This document shows positions 13,741 through 21,993 of a stretch of DNA of 24,113 nucleotides, in pieces; position 1 is the stretch's first letter; each line of letters begins with the position of its first letter. The translations under genes and the position numbers were made by a program. The notes beneath the pieces are model-generated. The model worked only from the letters and a program-made list of their open reading frames with translations, searched no databases and had not been told where the DNA came from. Source of the DNA: a virus; the IMG/VR virus record IMGVR_UViG_3300046028_003045, positions 1 to 24,113 of that record. One strand, 5' to 3'.

Positions 13741-14172
13741 TTATTTACCGCCGTTCCTGAACAAATCCGATTCGGTGATAACGCGAAACACCAGCCCATT
13801 TCGTGCGCACCACTTCTGAGCGGCAGCCCACTTGGCGTAGTTCACTGCCACAATAGCACGGTCACGGGAAGATTGTTTAGATTCAATTACACTTTGTTTT
13901 TTTGGTTTGATCTCGATTACTTCTGCGCACATCCGGTCATCACGGGTACGGTATGTGATAAGGAAATCTGGAATGTATATTGTCATCTTGCCCGACAGCG
14001 GGTTAAGATACGGAATACTGATTGATTCACTGGCCCATTGCAGGATATGATCGTTGTTGTCGCAAAAGGTCATAAAGCTGTGTTCCCAGCCTGATCGATA
14101 CCTGGGTTCACGCTTGCCTACATATTTTGCTCGATTGGTGACCTTGTACACCCCTTGCGCAAACTTGCTCAT
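13741..14172 (-). CDS. 4: Head completion protein gp4
   Basis: This 143-residue protein has the T4 gp4 pattern: QGVYKVTNRAKYVG, YRSGWEHSFMTFCDNNDHILQWASESISIPYLNPLSGKMTIYIPDF, VIEIKPKKQS, and KWAAAQKWCARNGLVFRVITESDL. D69 and E87-x-K89 form a PD-(D/E)xK nuclease-like site, with E30 before it, matching a TnsA/VSR-like fold. In T4 gp4 (also called gp50) acts on filled heads before tail joining; loss gives heads that cannot take tails. The ATG overlaps the preceding stop (ATGA), so it is coupled to the 125-residue gene, and the endonuclease gene follows after 60 bases. Confidence 0.88.
   Translation of the reverse strand: MSKFAQGVYKVTNRAKYVGKREPRYRSGWEHSFMTFCDNNDHILQWASESISIPYLNPLSGKMTIYIPDFLITYRTRDDRMCAEVIEIKPKKQSVIESKQSSRDRAIVAVNYAKWAAAQKWCARNGLVFRVITESDLFRNGGK
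13742..13749 (-). promoter_or_regulatory. Possible late promoter octamer at the gp4 stop
   Basis: GGTAAATA overlaps the last codons and stop of gp4. It is 61 bases before the endonuclease ATG and could drive that gene and gp16. Support is only the motif and position. Confidence 0.3.
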
Positions 14173-14546
14173 AGCAGTACGTTACGGGCGGCCCAGTAGT
14201 TCGGGGTAATGGCACTATTAAGTCCCAGTAATGTTGCTGGACTACGTATGCCATTAAGATAATACACCATGGTATTTGACAACTGAATTTCTGTCTGAGT
14301 GCCCGGCGACTGCCCGCCCACTTGAGCCAACAGCGACAATACCGGTACTTTGGTTTGTTCGGCAATTCTAAACAAGCTTACTGTAAAACTTCTAGCAATC
14401 TGTTTGTCTGTGCACACAGATTCAAAGTAGCTGTTGACCACGTCATACGTATTTGCATCAACATCTACCCCGAACTCATAAAAACTATCAAACACCCGTA
14501 CACTTAGGTCAATGTTTTGATTGGCTATATTGATTGAAGATTCCAT
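14169..14546 (-). CDS. Conserved aquatic T4-like phage protein (125 aa)
   Basis: MESSINIANQNIDLSVRVFDSFYEFGVDVDANTYDVVNSYFESVC is followed by ARSFTVSLFRIAEQTKVPVLSLLAQV and STMVYYLNGIRSPATLLGLN..ITPNYWAARNVLL (paraphrased at the gap). The pattern is known to me from related phages at this position next to gp4, but I know no function. It looks helical and globular, with no membrane or catalytic features. It lies between tail and head-completion genes and is translationally coupled to gp4 through an ATGA overlap, so a neck, tail-terminus or head-completion role is a reasonable guess. The upstream GGGGGT is a poor Shine-Dalgarno. Confidence 0.65.
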   Translation of the reverse strand: MESSINIANQNIDLSVRVFDSFYEFGVDVDANTYDVVNSYFESVCTDKQIARSFTVSLFRIAEQTKVPVLSLLAQVGGQSPGTQTEIQLSNTMVYYLNGIRSPATLLGLNSAITPNYWAARNVLL

Positions 14547-14549
14547 ACT

Positions 14550-15731
14550 TTAACCCCCGGGATTAAAGGCTGCAGGACCACCGGTGGCAGGACTTGCAGG
14601 ACCACCTGCGCCAGGCGCTGGCCTGGGGAAATTAAAAGTACTACGGGCTTGCCCAGGAAGTGTTTGTCGTAGCTGTCCAATTGCACCGCCTACAATTCCC
14701 CCGACATCAGATGCAACAATAGAAGCAAGATTTTTGCCTTTAAAGGTATTGTATAATGTGCCGGCGTTTTGTACCGCACCTAAAATATTACTTAGGCCTC
14801 CTCTGCCTTGTGTCACTGCTTGCAAATCTCCCATAATACCTATTCCTGTGTCCAATAGTCCACCCTGTCCAATGACACTGGCAATGCCGCCCGGTCTCGT
14901 CAATGGGCTTGATCGTTGATCATACGCATTAGGATCAGCAAATCCAACAACGTTGGTGTCCGGTCTAACTGATCCAATTGCGCCCGAGTAGTACTTAACA
15001 GTTTCGTACTGGATGGTCATTTTGTTTTCCATGACCCCGGCATCCTGAGAGTAATCGTACTGATCATGACTCCATTGGGATATTACTGGATTAATCAACA
15101 CATAGCGAACAAACTTGTGTTGGTTGAATCCGTAGATGCTAATGTCACGGAAAAAACTCGGCTTGCCGTTAGCCGAACCGGTACCATCGCTGTAGCTTTC
15201 GCCAACATAACCCCAATCGGATACTGCCCGAGTCTTGTCATAGATATCACGGCCATTGTACCTGAACCCCATTGGTTTGGTTTGCATCGGACCCGATGTC
15301 CCGGCAGTAGTGGCTATTCCATCATAGGGCTGAACTGGGTCTTTGTAGTAATAAGAATAATAGTTGTACCACAAGGTACGAATCAAATCGTTACCATCGT
15401 CATGGAATGCCACACTAATGGGATCGTAATTGATCTTTTTCTGTATTACTCGTTTACGATTGTATTGATTGAGAATCTCAGTGTCAATTGTAAACTTCGG
15501 TAAATCGATGTTTTTAACCAACAGGCCAATAGTGGAGTTTTCACCCGAGCTAAAGGCATTTCTTAACATAGGTATACCTACCGTTTCAAGGGTAAAGTAT
15601 ACGTGGAAAAGAAACTTGAGTCTAGGACTATTTGCATACCCGTTTGTTTGAAACGTTTTGCTGGCATGCGTATAGTCCCTGAGATAATCATTCCCAAAGA
15701 ATCCGTTGAGGAAGTCCTGACCAAAGGCCAT
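14550..15731 (-). CDS. Tail-associated structural protein (393 aa)
   Basis: MAFGQDFLNGFFGNDYLRDYTHASKTFQTNGYANSPRLKFLFHVYF begins a region resembling the tail-tube fold: 'SPRLKFLFHVYFTLE' parallels 'MPKLKYRFRVMFENFG' of gp19, 'LPKFTIDTEILNQYNRKRVIQKKINYDPISVAFHDD' parallels its strand-rich core, and 'NKMTIQYETVKYYSG' closes it. I infer a gp19-related domain of about 250 residues. The rest is low-complexity, Gly/Ala/Pro-rich, ending GGPASPATGGPAAFNPGG. The gene sits directly after gp19 (9-base gap) with no Shine-Dalgarno, so probably depends on gp19 translation. It could cap or extend the tail tube; its exact place in the tail is unknown. Confidence 0.7.
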   Translation of the reverse strand: MAFGQDFLNGFFGNDYLRDYTHASKTFQTNGYANSPRLKFLFHVYFTLETVGIPMLRNAFSSGENSTIGLLVKNIDLPKFTIDTEILNQYNRKRVIQKKINYDPISVAFHDDGNDLIRTLWYNYYSYYYKDPVQPYDGIATTAGTSGPMQTKPMGFRYNGRDIYDKTRAVSDWGYVGESYSDGTGSANGKPSFFRDISIYGFNQHKFVRYVLINPVISQWSHDQYDYSQDAGVMENKMTIQYETVKYYSGAIGSVRPDTNVVGFADPNAYDQRSSPLTRPGGIASVIGQGGLLDTGIGIMGDLQAVTQGRGGLSNILGAVQNAGTLYNTFKGKNLASIVASDVGGIVGGAIGQLRQTLPGQARSTFNFPRPAPGAGGPASPATGGPAAFNPGG

Positions 15732-15740
15732 AAGTGATTA

Positions 15741-16376
15741 TTACGTTGTAACGTTTGAAACACCAGTAACTACATCACCTGCTAGGCGACCGAGTGACGT
15801 ACCAACACCACTTTGCACCGGTGCCTGTACAGCATTATCAAAGCGGATGCTCATGCTGATTGTAACCACTTCACTGCTGGCGTAGTTTAGGTCATTGTAG
15901 TTGACGTTTTGTAAGTAGCAACCGTACAGTTCCCAAGTTTCCAGCACAACAGGTTGATTGACACCGTTGCCACCGTCGAGCATTTCAAGTTTAGTAACAA
16001 ACTTGTAGTCAATGCCCGAAGCAGCACTAGCTTGCTCCATGAAGTCCAGCTGTTTCTGCAACTGCTGACCCACCAGCTTGGTCACGTTACCCGAAGCATC
16101 ATCACGCAAGTTAACAGTGACCATTTCCCAGGTATGTTTACCAGCAAGATATAGCTTGCTGTTGTAAATGTCAATTGTGATTTCTTCAAACGACACCGAA
16201 GGACGAGTAAAGTCGATAACTTGTTTAGTAAGCTCGGTGCGCGGTGTAGCAACCCCGAAGTTTTCAAACATCACCCGGAAGCGATATTTTAACTTGGGCA
16301 TCAACAACCCTTGTGTTGATGCTGATTGGTCGCTTGCCAGCGGAACTGTCATTCTGGTAAGTGATGAAATAGCCAT
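15741..16376 (-). CDS. 19: Tail tube protein gp19
   Basis: This 211-residue protein matches marine T4-like gp19, whose hexameric rings stack into the inner tail tube (T4: 163 residues). Features: LLMPKLKYRFRVMFENFG, TKQVIDFTRPSVSFEEITIDIYNSKLYLAGKHTWEMVTVNLRDD, VTKLVGQQLQKQLDF, LETWELYGCYLQNVNYNDLNYASSEVVTISMSIRFDNA. The position just after the sheath gene agrees. AGGAGA stands about 9 bases before the ATG, and CATAAATA 21 bases before it, behind a terminator, so gp19 is made from its own late promoter at high level, as expected for an abundant protein. Confidence 0.9.
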   Translation of the reverse strand: MAISSLTRMTVPLASDQSASTQGLLMPKLKYRFRVMFENFGVATPRTELTKQVIDFTRPSVSFEEITIDIYNSKLYLAGKHTWEMVTVNLRDDASGNVTKLVGQQLQKQLDFMEQASAASGIDYKFVTKLEMLDGGNGVNQPVVLETWELYGCYLQNVNYNDLNYASSEVVTISMSIRFDNAVQAPVQSGVGTSLGRLAGDVVTGVSNVTT

Positions 16377-16397
16377 GTTATAAATCTCCTATAATAT

Positions 16398-16405
16398 TAT
16401 TTATG
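16398..16405 (-). promoter_or_regulatory. Late promoter octamer for gp19
   Basis: CATAAATA differs from the T4 late consensus TATAAATA at one base, the best match in the window. It is 21 bases before the ATG; predicted +1 (16392) leaves a short leader with AGGAGA. GCCAT (16407-16403) can pair with ATGGC at the start codon and AAAT with ATTT inside it, so read-through mRNA could be partly shut; weak support. Confidence 0.65.
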
Positions 16406-16417
16406 GCCAAACTGGCC

Positions 16418-16442
16418 AAAAAAAACGGGGCTCAAATGCCCC
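16418..16442 (-). terminator. Rho-independent terminator after gp18
   Basis: In mRNA sense GGGGC-ATTTGA-GCCCC is followed by G and eight T residues, a canonical terminator. It lies between the gp18 stop and the gp19 promoter, so it separates sheath from tube transcription. Confidence 0.88.
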
Positions 16443-16459
16443 ATTTTCGTGTATAGCGG

Positions 16460-16497
16460 CACCGCTAATAATGTTTTTTTAACATTATTAGCAGGTG
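16460..16497 (-). repeat. Long hairpin after gp18
   Basis: GCTAATAATGTT and AACATTATTAGC form a perfect 12-bp stem around a 5-base loop; CACC/GGTG adds 4 bp after a one-base bulge. It follows the gp18 stop by 8 bases and precedes the terminator. It lacks a T-run, so it probably stabilises the 3' end of gp18 mRNA rather than terminating. Confidence 0.7.
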
Positions 16498-16505
16498 TAT
16501 CGGGC

Positions 16506-19500
16506 TTAACCTCCAGCAGATATCTCGCCGGTGTTCTTGATTCGCAACGGAATATAGATGAATTCAATTGCCTTGACTGGCTCAATTGCAATATCAACAT
16601 ACAATTCATTGCGGTCGATACGAGCCGGTGTGTTGTTAGATTCATCGCACACAACCAGGTAATCGTAAATACCACGCTTGGCAACCAGGTCCACCATCAA
16701 GCTTTGAATAGCATTGCTGATTTCATTACGTGTGATTTGGTCATTTGGCTCAAACACAAACGTCTTACCAATCTCATTCAGTCGACCACGTACAAACGCT
16801 ACTAACCGTGCAACGTTGATACGGTCCAGAGCAGATGCCACAGCAGCTTCGGTCTTGTTACCATAATTGACAATACCAACACCCGGGATGAATGTGATTG
16901 GATTGATCTTGTTTTCGTACAGAATGTCACGAACACTTTGACCAGTTGCAATCGTTTGGAACTCGCCAGTCTGTGAGTTGATGTAACCAATCAGTCCAGC
17001 ATTGTCAATCAGACCACGACGCACTCCAGCCGGAGCCAACCACGGATATGCCACTTCGTCACTACGTACAATTGTACGCAGCATCATGTGACTTGGAGGT
17101 TGAACAACTGGTGATCCGCCCAGATCTGTAGTTTGGCAGCTTGGATAGAACACTCCCAAGTACGGATCGCTAGTTGTGATACCGTCTTCGCCACCGTTGC
17201 CCAGACCACTAGCATTAGTTGCCCAGGTAACAAGTTCATTACCCGATGGGCCAAGACGCAGCGGAGTATCACCAATAATGAATGCAGTATTGCTACGCTC
17301 ATTGTTGAGTGCAACCATGTTAATGATCAACTCTGGATACTGTGGGCAAGCAATCAAGTTAAATGCTGTCTGCTCTTCACGTAATACTTCTTGTGTGTCC
17401 AAACCACTCTTGAGTGCAGCAACTACAACATTACGCACAGCCTTGCGACCCATGTACGGGCTACCGTCATTCCGATTGCCGCTGATTGAAACCCAGGCAT
17501 TTGTTTCCAGTACGGCCCAGTATGTTGTGTTAGTCGGAACATTCCCGGTGCTTGCTAAGATACAAACATAAATCACACCGTTGTACAGCACTTTGTTATT
17601 AACTGCATAGCTGGTTGTGGATGTGTACTGGTCGACTGAGAAGTCGTTGGCATTAAAATAGTTGCTTTGGAAATTCTTGACGTTGAATCCGCTGCGACGT
17701 GTGTTAAACAGTAACATACCTTCAGGATAAATGCTTACCACTGGTGCATCTAAGTCAAGATAGTTGCTGGTTAGCAAACTCACAATAGTAGGATAGTTGT
17801 CGCCAACTGGATCAGTTGTGCCATTTGGTGCCCAACGTGCATCAGCGAAAAGTACACCATTGCTGGTAGTCTGATCGGTGTTGTCAATAGTCACCCAACG
17901 ATCTGCACCAGTCTGATTGTCCCAACGCTTGATAACTGGATATATTTCCAAGTTGCTGGTATCAATCCAAAGATCGCCATACACAATCGGAGTCTTATCA
18001 CTTTGCTCAGTTGGCTCAGTAGGACTAACAATTGGACCATCTGGGTCTGTCACTGTCAGATTGAAACCACGTGTGTCATTGTCAACTGTGCGATATCCGA
18101 CCCAGGCGCCATCATTCAGAATCATGATGTCAACTTGATTTGTAGCACTGTAATACCACTTACGACCATCAACTGGATCCACGCTAGGTGCTGCATCGCT
18201 AGCAGTGTAAACCAGGGCTGCAAAGTTTGAGAAGTACAATCCATCTCCATCTTTACTAGTCATCACGCCGTCAGCTGGTGCTGTAAATCCAGCATCTGCA
18301 ATTGGTGTGCCTGTTGTGTCAACCACCAAAATCACACCACCTTGACTATGCACAAAATTAATTGTGCCAGTGCTGCTGATCACAGCTGACACATATGGCA
18401 CGGCTGCAGCACTCACCGCAGCAGAGAAGTTTGCTGCGGTGCCAGTACCACCGATAGTGACTGTAACTGCGTTAGACAATGTTGCAGAACCAGCCGAGCT
18501 AGCCTGAAGTGTAAATGTCTCGCCAACAGTAAATGTTGGGTTAACGACTGTGCCCGACACAATTGTTTGGCCAGATGCATAAAATCTAAACGGCTCTATT
18601 GTAGCAGTTGGCATTTCAAGATTATTGACCAGCAGGGTAGTTGCATTTGATTCAGCCCAGAGAGTTTCAACTGGGATATTTGCGCCACCAGCTGATGGAT
18701 CAAGTCCATAAATCATTGCTTCTGGAGTAAGATATACCGGAGTGTCAACCACAAAGAAATCTCCAAGCACGTCGTCGTATCTCTTAATTACTATCTTGGT
18801 GCCTAAGTTAGGTTCATTCAACTGGATGAACACAGATCCAGTTGGGCGTGGAGTTGTATCAGTGCTTCTCCAACGCGGAACTTGATAGCTGTATCCCTGC
18901 AGCAGTATCGGTGCAGAGTAAGTATCAGCAACAATGCCAAGCTGAGTTAACAATGCAGGGGTACTGGCTGTACTAATCACAACAAGGCCACCGGTGCCGC
19001 TAGACGCGTCGGCAGTAGCATCAGCGTCTGCATAAATTTGCAAGCGGTTGCTTGAATCGGCCTCGGCAGTAACACCCGAAATAGCTGCCGAGTTGATTGC
19101 ACCGACCAAGGACGCTAGTGTATCGCCGCCCGGAACAGCAACTGATGTACCATTGATGATGATGACATCACCAGTGTTTAATACAGCGCCAGAGATTGAT
19201 TCGGTGCCTTGAATTGTGGGCCACGATGCTTGCCAAGTATCTCTACCAACAAGAATCCACTCGTTAGCTACAGTTTTGTAATAAATTGGATTCTGAGTAT
19301 TTGTGGTGTTAACTGCGTAATCACCAATACTACCAACGTCCGAGCTCGGAATAGGATTGCCCTGAGCTGTGTCAGTAATAACAATAGGTGTCTTGTTAGT
19401 GAATGCACCGGTAGTTTGGTTCCATTCGAAGATCCCCCATTGGGTCTGTAGTGTATCAAGCCAATAAGTTCCTGACGCAGGAGCACCAGTTGGGCGAACC

Positions 19501-19868
19501 AATGTTGCGGCCAGCTCAGTAAGATCAACGTTTGCACGTTGTACATAAGCACGATTGCTGATGCCCAAGACTGAGTGCGCGGCTAACTGGCCAGATTCAT
19601 TCAGCTCGTAGCCATTGATGGGAGTGCCGTCGGCAGTCTTGTAGAAGAACGGGTTGCCAAAAGTAGCAGCCAGGTCTCGTTGACTTGTGACTAAGTACAA
19701 TTTATTGGCATTAACTTCGAGTGTACCTGCTGCTACCCCAACGCCAGAGCCAGAGACTTTATCCTGGGCTGTGGCAATTAAGATGTAAGGAACCGAATTG
19801 GTCGGCCCTTGCAGATAGTTGCTCTCGTCAATAACGGTTACTTCTACGCCTGGTGATGTTAGTGCCAT
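16506..19868 (-). CDS. 18: Tail sheath protein gp18, enlarged
   Basis: This 1120-residue protein forms the contractile sheath. The N-terminal core MALTSPGVEVTVIDESNYLQ and the C-terminal core (about 800-1120: RKAVRNVVVAALKSG, TFIPGVGIVNYGNKT, RLVAFVRGRLNEIGKTFVFEPND, IEFIYIPLRI) are typical gp18. T4 gp18 has 659 residues; the extra length lies in inserted domains between about 130 and 800. Two of these (about 221-312 and 433-528) look like diverged copies of one module, with 'AINSAAISGVTAEADSSNRLQI' and 'VSAAAVPYVSAVISSTGTINF', resembling flagellin/hook IN-type repeats. Another (748-792: YAVNNKVLYNGVIYVC..STGNVPTNTTYWAVL) resembles chitin-binding-type carbohydrate modules. Inserts would face outward on the sheath. 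AGAAGGA precedes the ATG, with GGTAAATA 30 bases upstream. Confidence 0.93.
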   Translation of the reverse strand: MALTSPGVEVTVIDESNYLQGPTNSVPYILIATAQDKVSGSGVGVAAGTLEVNANKLYLVTSQRDLAATFGNPFFYKTADGTPINGYELNESGQLAAHSVLGISNRAYVQRANVDLTELAATLVRPTGAPASGTYWLDTLQTQWGIFEWNQTTGAFTNKTPIVITDTAQGNPIPSSDVGSIGDYAVNTTNTQNPIYYKTVANEWILVGRDTWQASWPTIQGTESISGAVLNTGDVIIINGTSVAVPGGDTLASLVGAINSAAISGVTAEADSSNRLQIYADADATADASSGTGGLVVISTASTPALLTQLGIVADTYSAPILLQGYSYQVPRWRSTDTTPRPTGSVFIQLNEPNLGTKIVIKRYDDVLGDFFVVDTPVYLTPEAMIYGLDPSAGGANIPVETLWAESNATTLLVNNLEMPTATIEPFRFYASGQTIVSGTVVNPTFTVGETFTLQASSAGSATLSNAVTVTIGGTGTAANFSAAVSAAAVPYVSAVISSTGTINFVHSQGGVILVVDTTGTPIADAGFTAPADGVMTSKDGDGLYFSNFAALVYTASDAAPSVDPVDGRKWYYSATNQVDIMILNDGAWVGYRTVDNDTRGFNLTVTDPDGPIVSPTEPTEQSDKTPIVYGDLWIDTSNLEIYPVIKRWDNQTGADRWVTIDNTDQTTSNGVLFADARWAPNGTTDPVGDNYPTIVSLLTSNYLDLDAPVVSIYPEGMLLFNTRRSGFNVKNFQSNYFNANDFSVDQYTSTTSYAVNNKVLYNGVIYVCILASTGNVPTNTTYWAVLETNAWVSISGNRNDGSPYMGRKAVRNVVVAALKSGLDTQEVLREEQTAFNLIACPQYPELIINMVALNNERSNTAFIIGDTPLRLGPSGNELVTWATNASGLGNGGEDGITTSDPYLGVFYPSCQTTDLGGSPVVQPPSHMMLRTIVRSDEVAYPWLAPAGVRRGLIDNAGLIGYINSQTGEFQTIATGQSVRDILYENKINPITFIPGVGIVNYGNKTEAAVASALDRINVARLVAFVRGRLNEIGKTFVFEPNDQITRNEISNAIQSLMVDLVAKRGIYDYLVVCDESNNTPARIDRNELYVDIAIEPVKAIEFIYIPLRIKNTGEISAGG

Positions 19869-19898
19869 ATAAATTATCCTTCTAAATGGTTATACGGA

Positions 19899-19906
19899 TA
19901 TTTACC
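19899..19906 (-). promoter_or_regulatory. Late promoter octamer for gp18
   Basis: GGTAAATA lies 30 bases before the gp18 ATG. It is part of a 10-base inverted repeat (19898-19907 with 19957-19966) whose other copy is the octamer of the plus-strand HNH gene. TATCC just after it can pair with the GGATA of the Shine-Dalgarno region; that arm precedes the predicted +1. Confidence 0.5.
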
Positions 19907-19957
19907 GGATAGTCGGAAATTCAACTGGTTACGGAAGCCTTAATCAAGGTCCGTTAC

Positions 19958-19965
19958 GGTAAATA
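19958..19965 (+). promoter_or_regulatory. Late promoter octamer for the plus-strand HNH gene, leaderless geometry
   Basis: GGTAAATA, then TCAAT, then ATG at 19971. Exactly 5 bases separate octamer and ATG and there is no Shine-Dalgarno. This is the only such site seen in use on the plus strand. Confidence 0.55.
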
Positions 19966-19970
19966 TCAAT

Positions 19971-20315
19971 ATGCGTCCACTATGTAAAGCCTGCAACAAA
20001 CATCTAGCAGCAATCAATGGGTACCATAATAGCAAAATCTATTACAGAAGCCGTTGCAGCCCTTGTATACGGCGAGGACGCCAACAAAAAGTGCCCAAGC
20101 CCAGATGGCAATCTGCAGGGTATAAGAAAAAACCCACATGCGATCGCTGTGGGTTTCGTGCTAGACATCATAGCCAGCTAATGGTATATCACACCGATGG
20201 TGATCTAAACAACTGCGAACTAATAAATCTTAAAACAGTGTGTCTCAATTGCATTGTTGAGATTACAAGACTAGAGCTTCCGTGGCGGGCAGGAGATCTT
20301 GAACTAGATCCTTGA
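19971..20315 (+). CDS. Small zinc-binding HNH-like protein (plus strand)
   Basis: This 114-residue protein starts MRPLCKACNKHLAAINGYH, with a first C-x2-C pair and a second at CSPC. The C-terminal half is CDRCGFRARHHSQLMVYHTDGDLNNCELINLKTVCLNC: two C-x2-C knuckles around YHTDGDLNN, the H-x-D-G...N pattern of HNH nucleases of the zinc-ribbon type. I know very similar small genes from cyanophages, in opposite orientation to neighbours. Function is undetermined; it may be a homing-type nuclease or a DNA-binding regulator. It is the only clear plus-strand gene, divergent from gp18, and its last 53 bases overlap the dNMP kinase gene tail to tail. The start lies 5 bases after a late octamer. Confidence 0.78.
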   Translation: MRPLCKACNKHLAAINGYHNSKIYYRSRCSPCIRRGRQQKVPKPRWQSAGYKKKPTCDRCGFRARHHSQLMVYHTDGDLNNCELINLKTVCLNCIVEITRLELPWRAGDLELDP

Positions 20316-20895
20316 CTCGATTGTGTAACATGTCAAGTGACTCATTGTTATCAATAATTCGGTCAAACTTGGTTCCAGCCCAACTGTATTCACTAGCATG
20401 CACAGCCGGATAAAGCTGTGGCATCATACCTGGATTAGTAACAGCCAACTCAGCCCAGACAGGTGCTACTCCTCTCTTAACACAAACAACAACACCACCT
20501 GCTGCTTGTATAGCAGCAACTTCATTCGGGAATCGACAATCACTGATCACCGTGTTGTCTTTGATCTTACGAAGTTTGTTTTCAACACTAGCAGTCCAGA
20601 TGTCTTGATGGAAGTGTCGACGAATTACTTCTGTTCCTAGATTCTGCATTGCCCATCGCGGGGTTAGATGCGGAATGCCAAGCCGGTCAGCCCACCAGGT
20701 ATCTACTTGCTCTCTCCATGCACGACTACTGCTGGTTCGGCCCTCGAGCATGATTCGGTCCCATCCAAACACCGCAGCAAGTGTGTCTTTAAGCGAAGCT
20801 GCAAAGCTGTCTTGCCCGAAGCCATGCGAACTTACTAGATAATCCGCAATGGTATCTTTCCCAGATCCGATTAATCCGCATATCCCAATGATCAC
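20263..20895 (-). CDS. 1: Deoxynucleoside monophosphate kinase (T4 gp1-like)
   Basis: This 210-residue protein has a P-loop GLIGSGKDT (7-15; K13) of the dNMP kinase type, then FAASLKDTLAAVFGWDRIMLEG, WAMQNLGTEVIRRHFHQDIWTASV (nucleotide-binding helix region) and TVISDCRFPNEVAAIQAAGG, all typical of phage dNMP kinases. T4 gp1 (241 residues) phosphorylates dTMP, dGMP and hydroxymethyl-dCMP to diphosphates for phage DNA synthesis; the range here is unknown. The start overlaps the stop of the glycosyltransferase-like gene (ATGA). The last 53 bases overlap the opposing HNH gene, so simultaneous transcription would collide or give antisense RNA. Confidence 0.9.
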   Translation of the reverse strand: MIIGICGLIGSGKDTIADYLVSSHGFGQDSFAASLKDTLAAVFGWDRIMLEGRTSSSRAWREQVDTWWADRLGIPHLTPRWAMQNLGTEVIRRHFHQDIWTASVENKLRKIKDNTVISDCRFPNEVAAIQAAGGVVVCVKRGVAPVWAELAVTNPGMMPQLYPAVHASEYSWAGTKFDRIIDNNESLDMLHNRVKDLVQDLLPATEALVL

Positions 20896-21992
20896 AACTG
20901 TTCCTTGTTTATAGTATAATCGTTAATGTATATGTGCACTAGCTTGGCGTTGGCATGAAATTTACCAATGTTGTCATTGTAGTACTGTTGCATGTCACCG
21001 ATAGACAGGTTAGCAATCAATTGTTTTACACTCCTGATCATGTGCTTTGTTCGATATGCAAATCTTGATTCTGTTTGGTAGCTGTAATCAAATATGTCAT
21101 GCGGGAACCAAAACCCCATCTGTTCTAACTCTCTTACTCCGTGCAGCGTCACTGGAATTACCACCATGTGATGTAAAAAAGCACGAAGAGTTTTTTCAGT
21201 CACACACGAATATCTATCATCTACCACAGTTTCTCTGACAACAGATGCAAAGCACGCAGTATCGGTTTGCCATTGAATTCCTTGATATCCAATGGGTTCA
21301 TTCTTGATCCCTGGGGCAGGCGCATTTTGTTGCACCAGAGTCCCGGAAGGAGATACATGACGGTCAAACAATTCATTAATTTGATCTATCTCGGCCTGAT
21401 CAAGATAGTAATTGATGTTCTCACTGTAGGCTGTTACTGTGTCCTTGGACTCGAACTTTCCTAAATAATCTATGCTCCCAACTTTGCTTAGTTCAAGTAG
21501 CGTTAGTACCAAATACTGACGTTCAGGGGTTGCATAAGTTCCGCCGTAGTAACTAAACACTTGTTCAATCTTTTTAGAATTTGCAAACCAGTCTCGTTTG
21601 GGTAATTCAGTAATATTATCAAACCAACGTTCACGAAATCGATCTGCGTGTGTAAACAATTTTTCCTGAATTGAGAAAGATTGTTGTCCCATGACTGAAC
21701 AATATTGTTTCCACCAACTTGCAATACCCAAGTGATGTGTAGTAACCAGTGTTATATTTGTAATATCAGCACAGCGCCTGCGTAGCCAGTGGTGAATTGC
21801 AATGAGAATTTCCGATGTAACAGCTTCATCGTACACTAGTCGCTGTGGGGTAGAGAAAGATTTTGTCCAATCATAATTGCCGAACATTTGATCTAGCTCA
21901 TGTTCAATATATAACAATTTTGGTTCGTGGGCTGGAGCCTGTGTGACCGCAGTTAATAGTATATGATCAATTACTCCAACTAGATCACTCAT
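20892..21992 (-). CDS. Glycosyltransferase-like phage protein (366 aa)
   Basis: The C-terminal third has YSCVTEKTLRAFLHHMVVIPVTLHGVRELEQMGFWFPHDIFDYSY, the 'TEKT...hP...G....L..lGF....' signature shared with fucosyltransferase-like (GT10-type) phage proteins, where the region binds the sugar nucleotide. The middle (SYYGGTYATPERQYLVLTLLELSKVG) corresponds to the block seen in the partial gene at 1-430. The family role is inferred: transfer of a sugar to an unknown acceptor, perhaps phage DNA, protein or host glycan. It starts one base after the exonuclease stop and its stop overlaps the dNMP kinase start, so the three form one operon. No membrane segment is seen. Confidence 0.65.
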   Translation of the reverse strand: MSDLVGVIDHILLTAVTQAPAHEPKLLYIEHELDQMFGNYDWTKSFSTPQRLVYDEAVTSEILIAIHHWLRRRCADITNITLVTTHHLGIASWWKQYCSVMGQQSFSIQEKLFTHADRFRERWFDNITELPKRDWFANSKKIEQVFSYYGGTYATPERQYLVLTLLELSKVGSIDYLGKFESKDTVTAYSENINYYLDQAEIDQINELFDRHVSPSGTLVQQNAPAPGIKNEPIGYQGIQWQTDTACFASVVRETVVDDRYSCVTEKTLRAFLHHMVVIPVTLHGVRELEQMGFWFPHDIFDYSYQTESRFAYRTKHMIRSVKQLIANLSIGDMQQYYNDNIGKFHANAKLVHIYINDYTINKEQL

Positions 21993-21993
21993 G

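Noticed and set aside
13711-14025. Plus-strand ORF overlapping gp4
   Set aside because: No recognisable product, and the minus strand encodes a complete gp4 with nuclease motifs.
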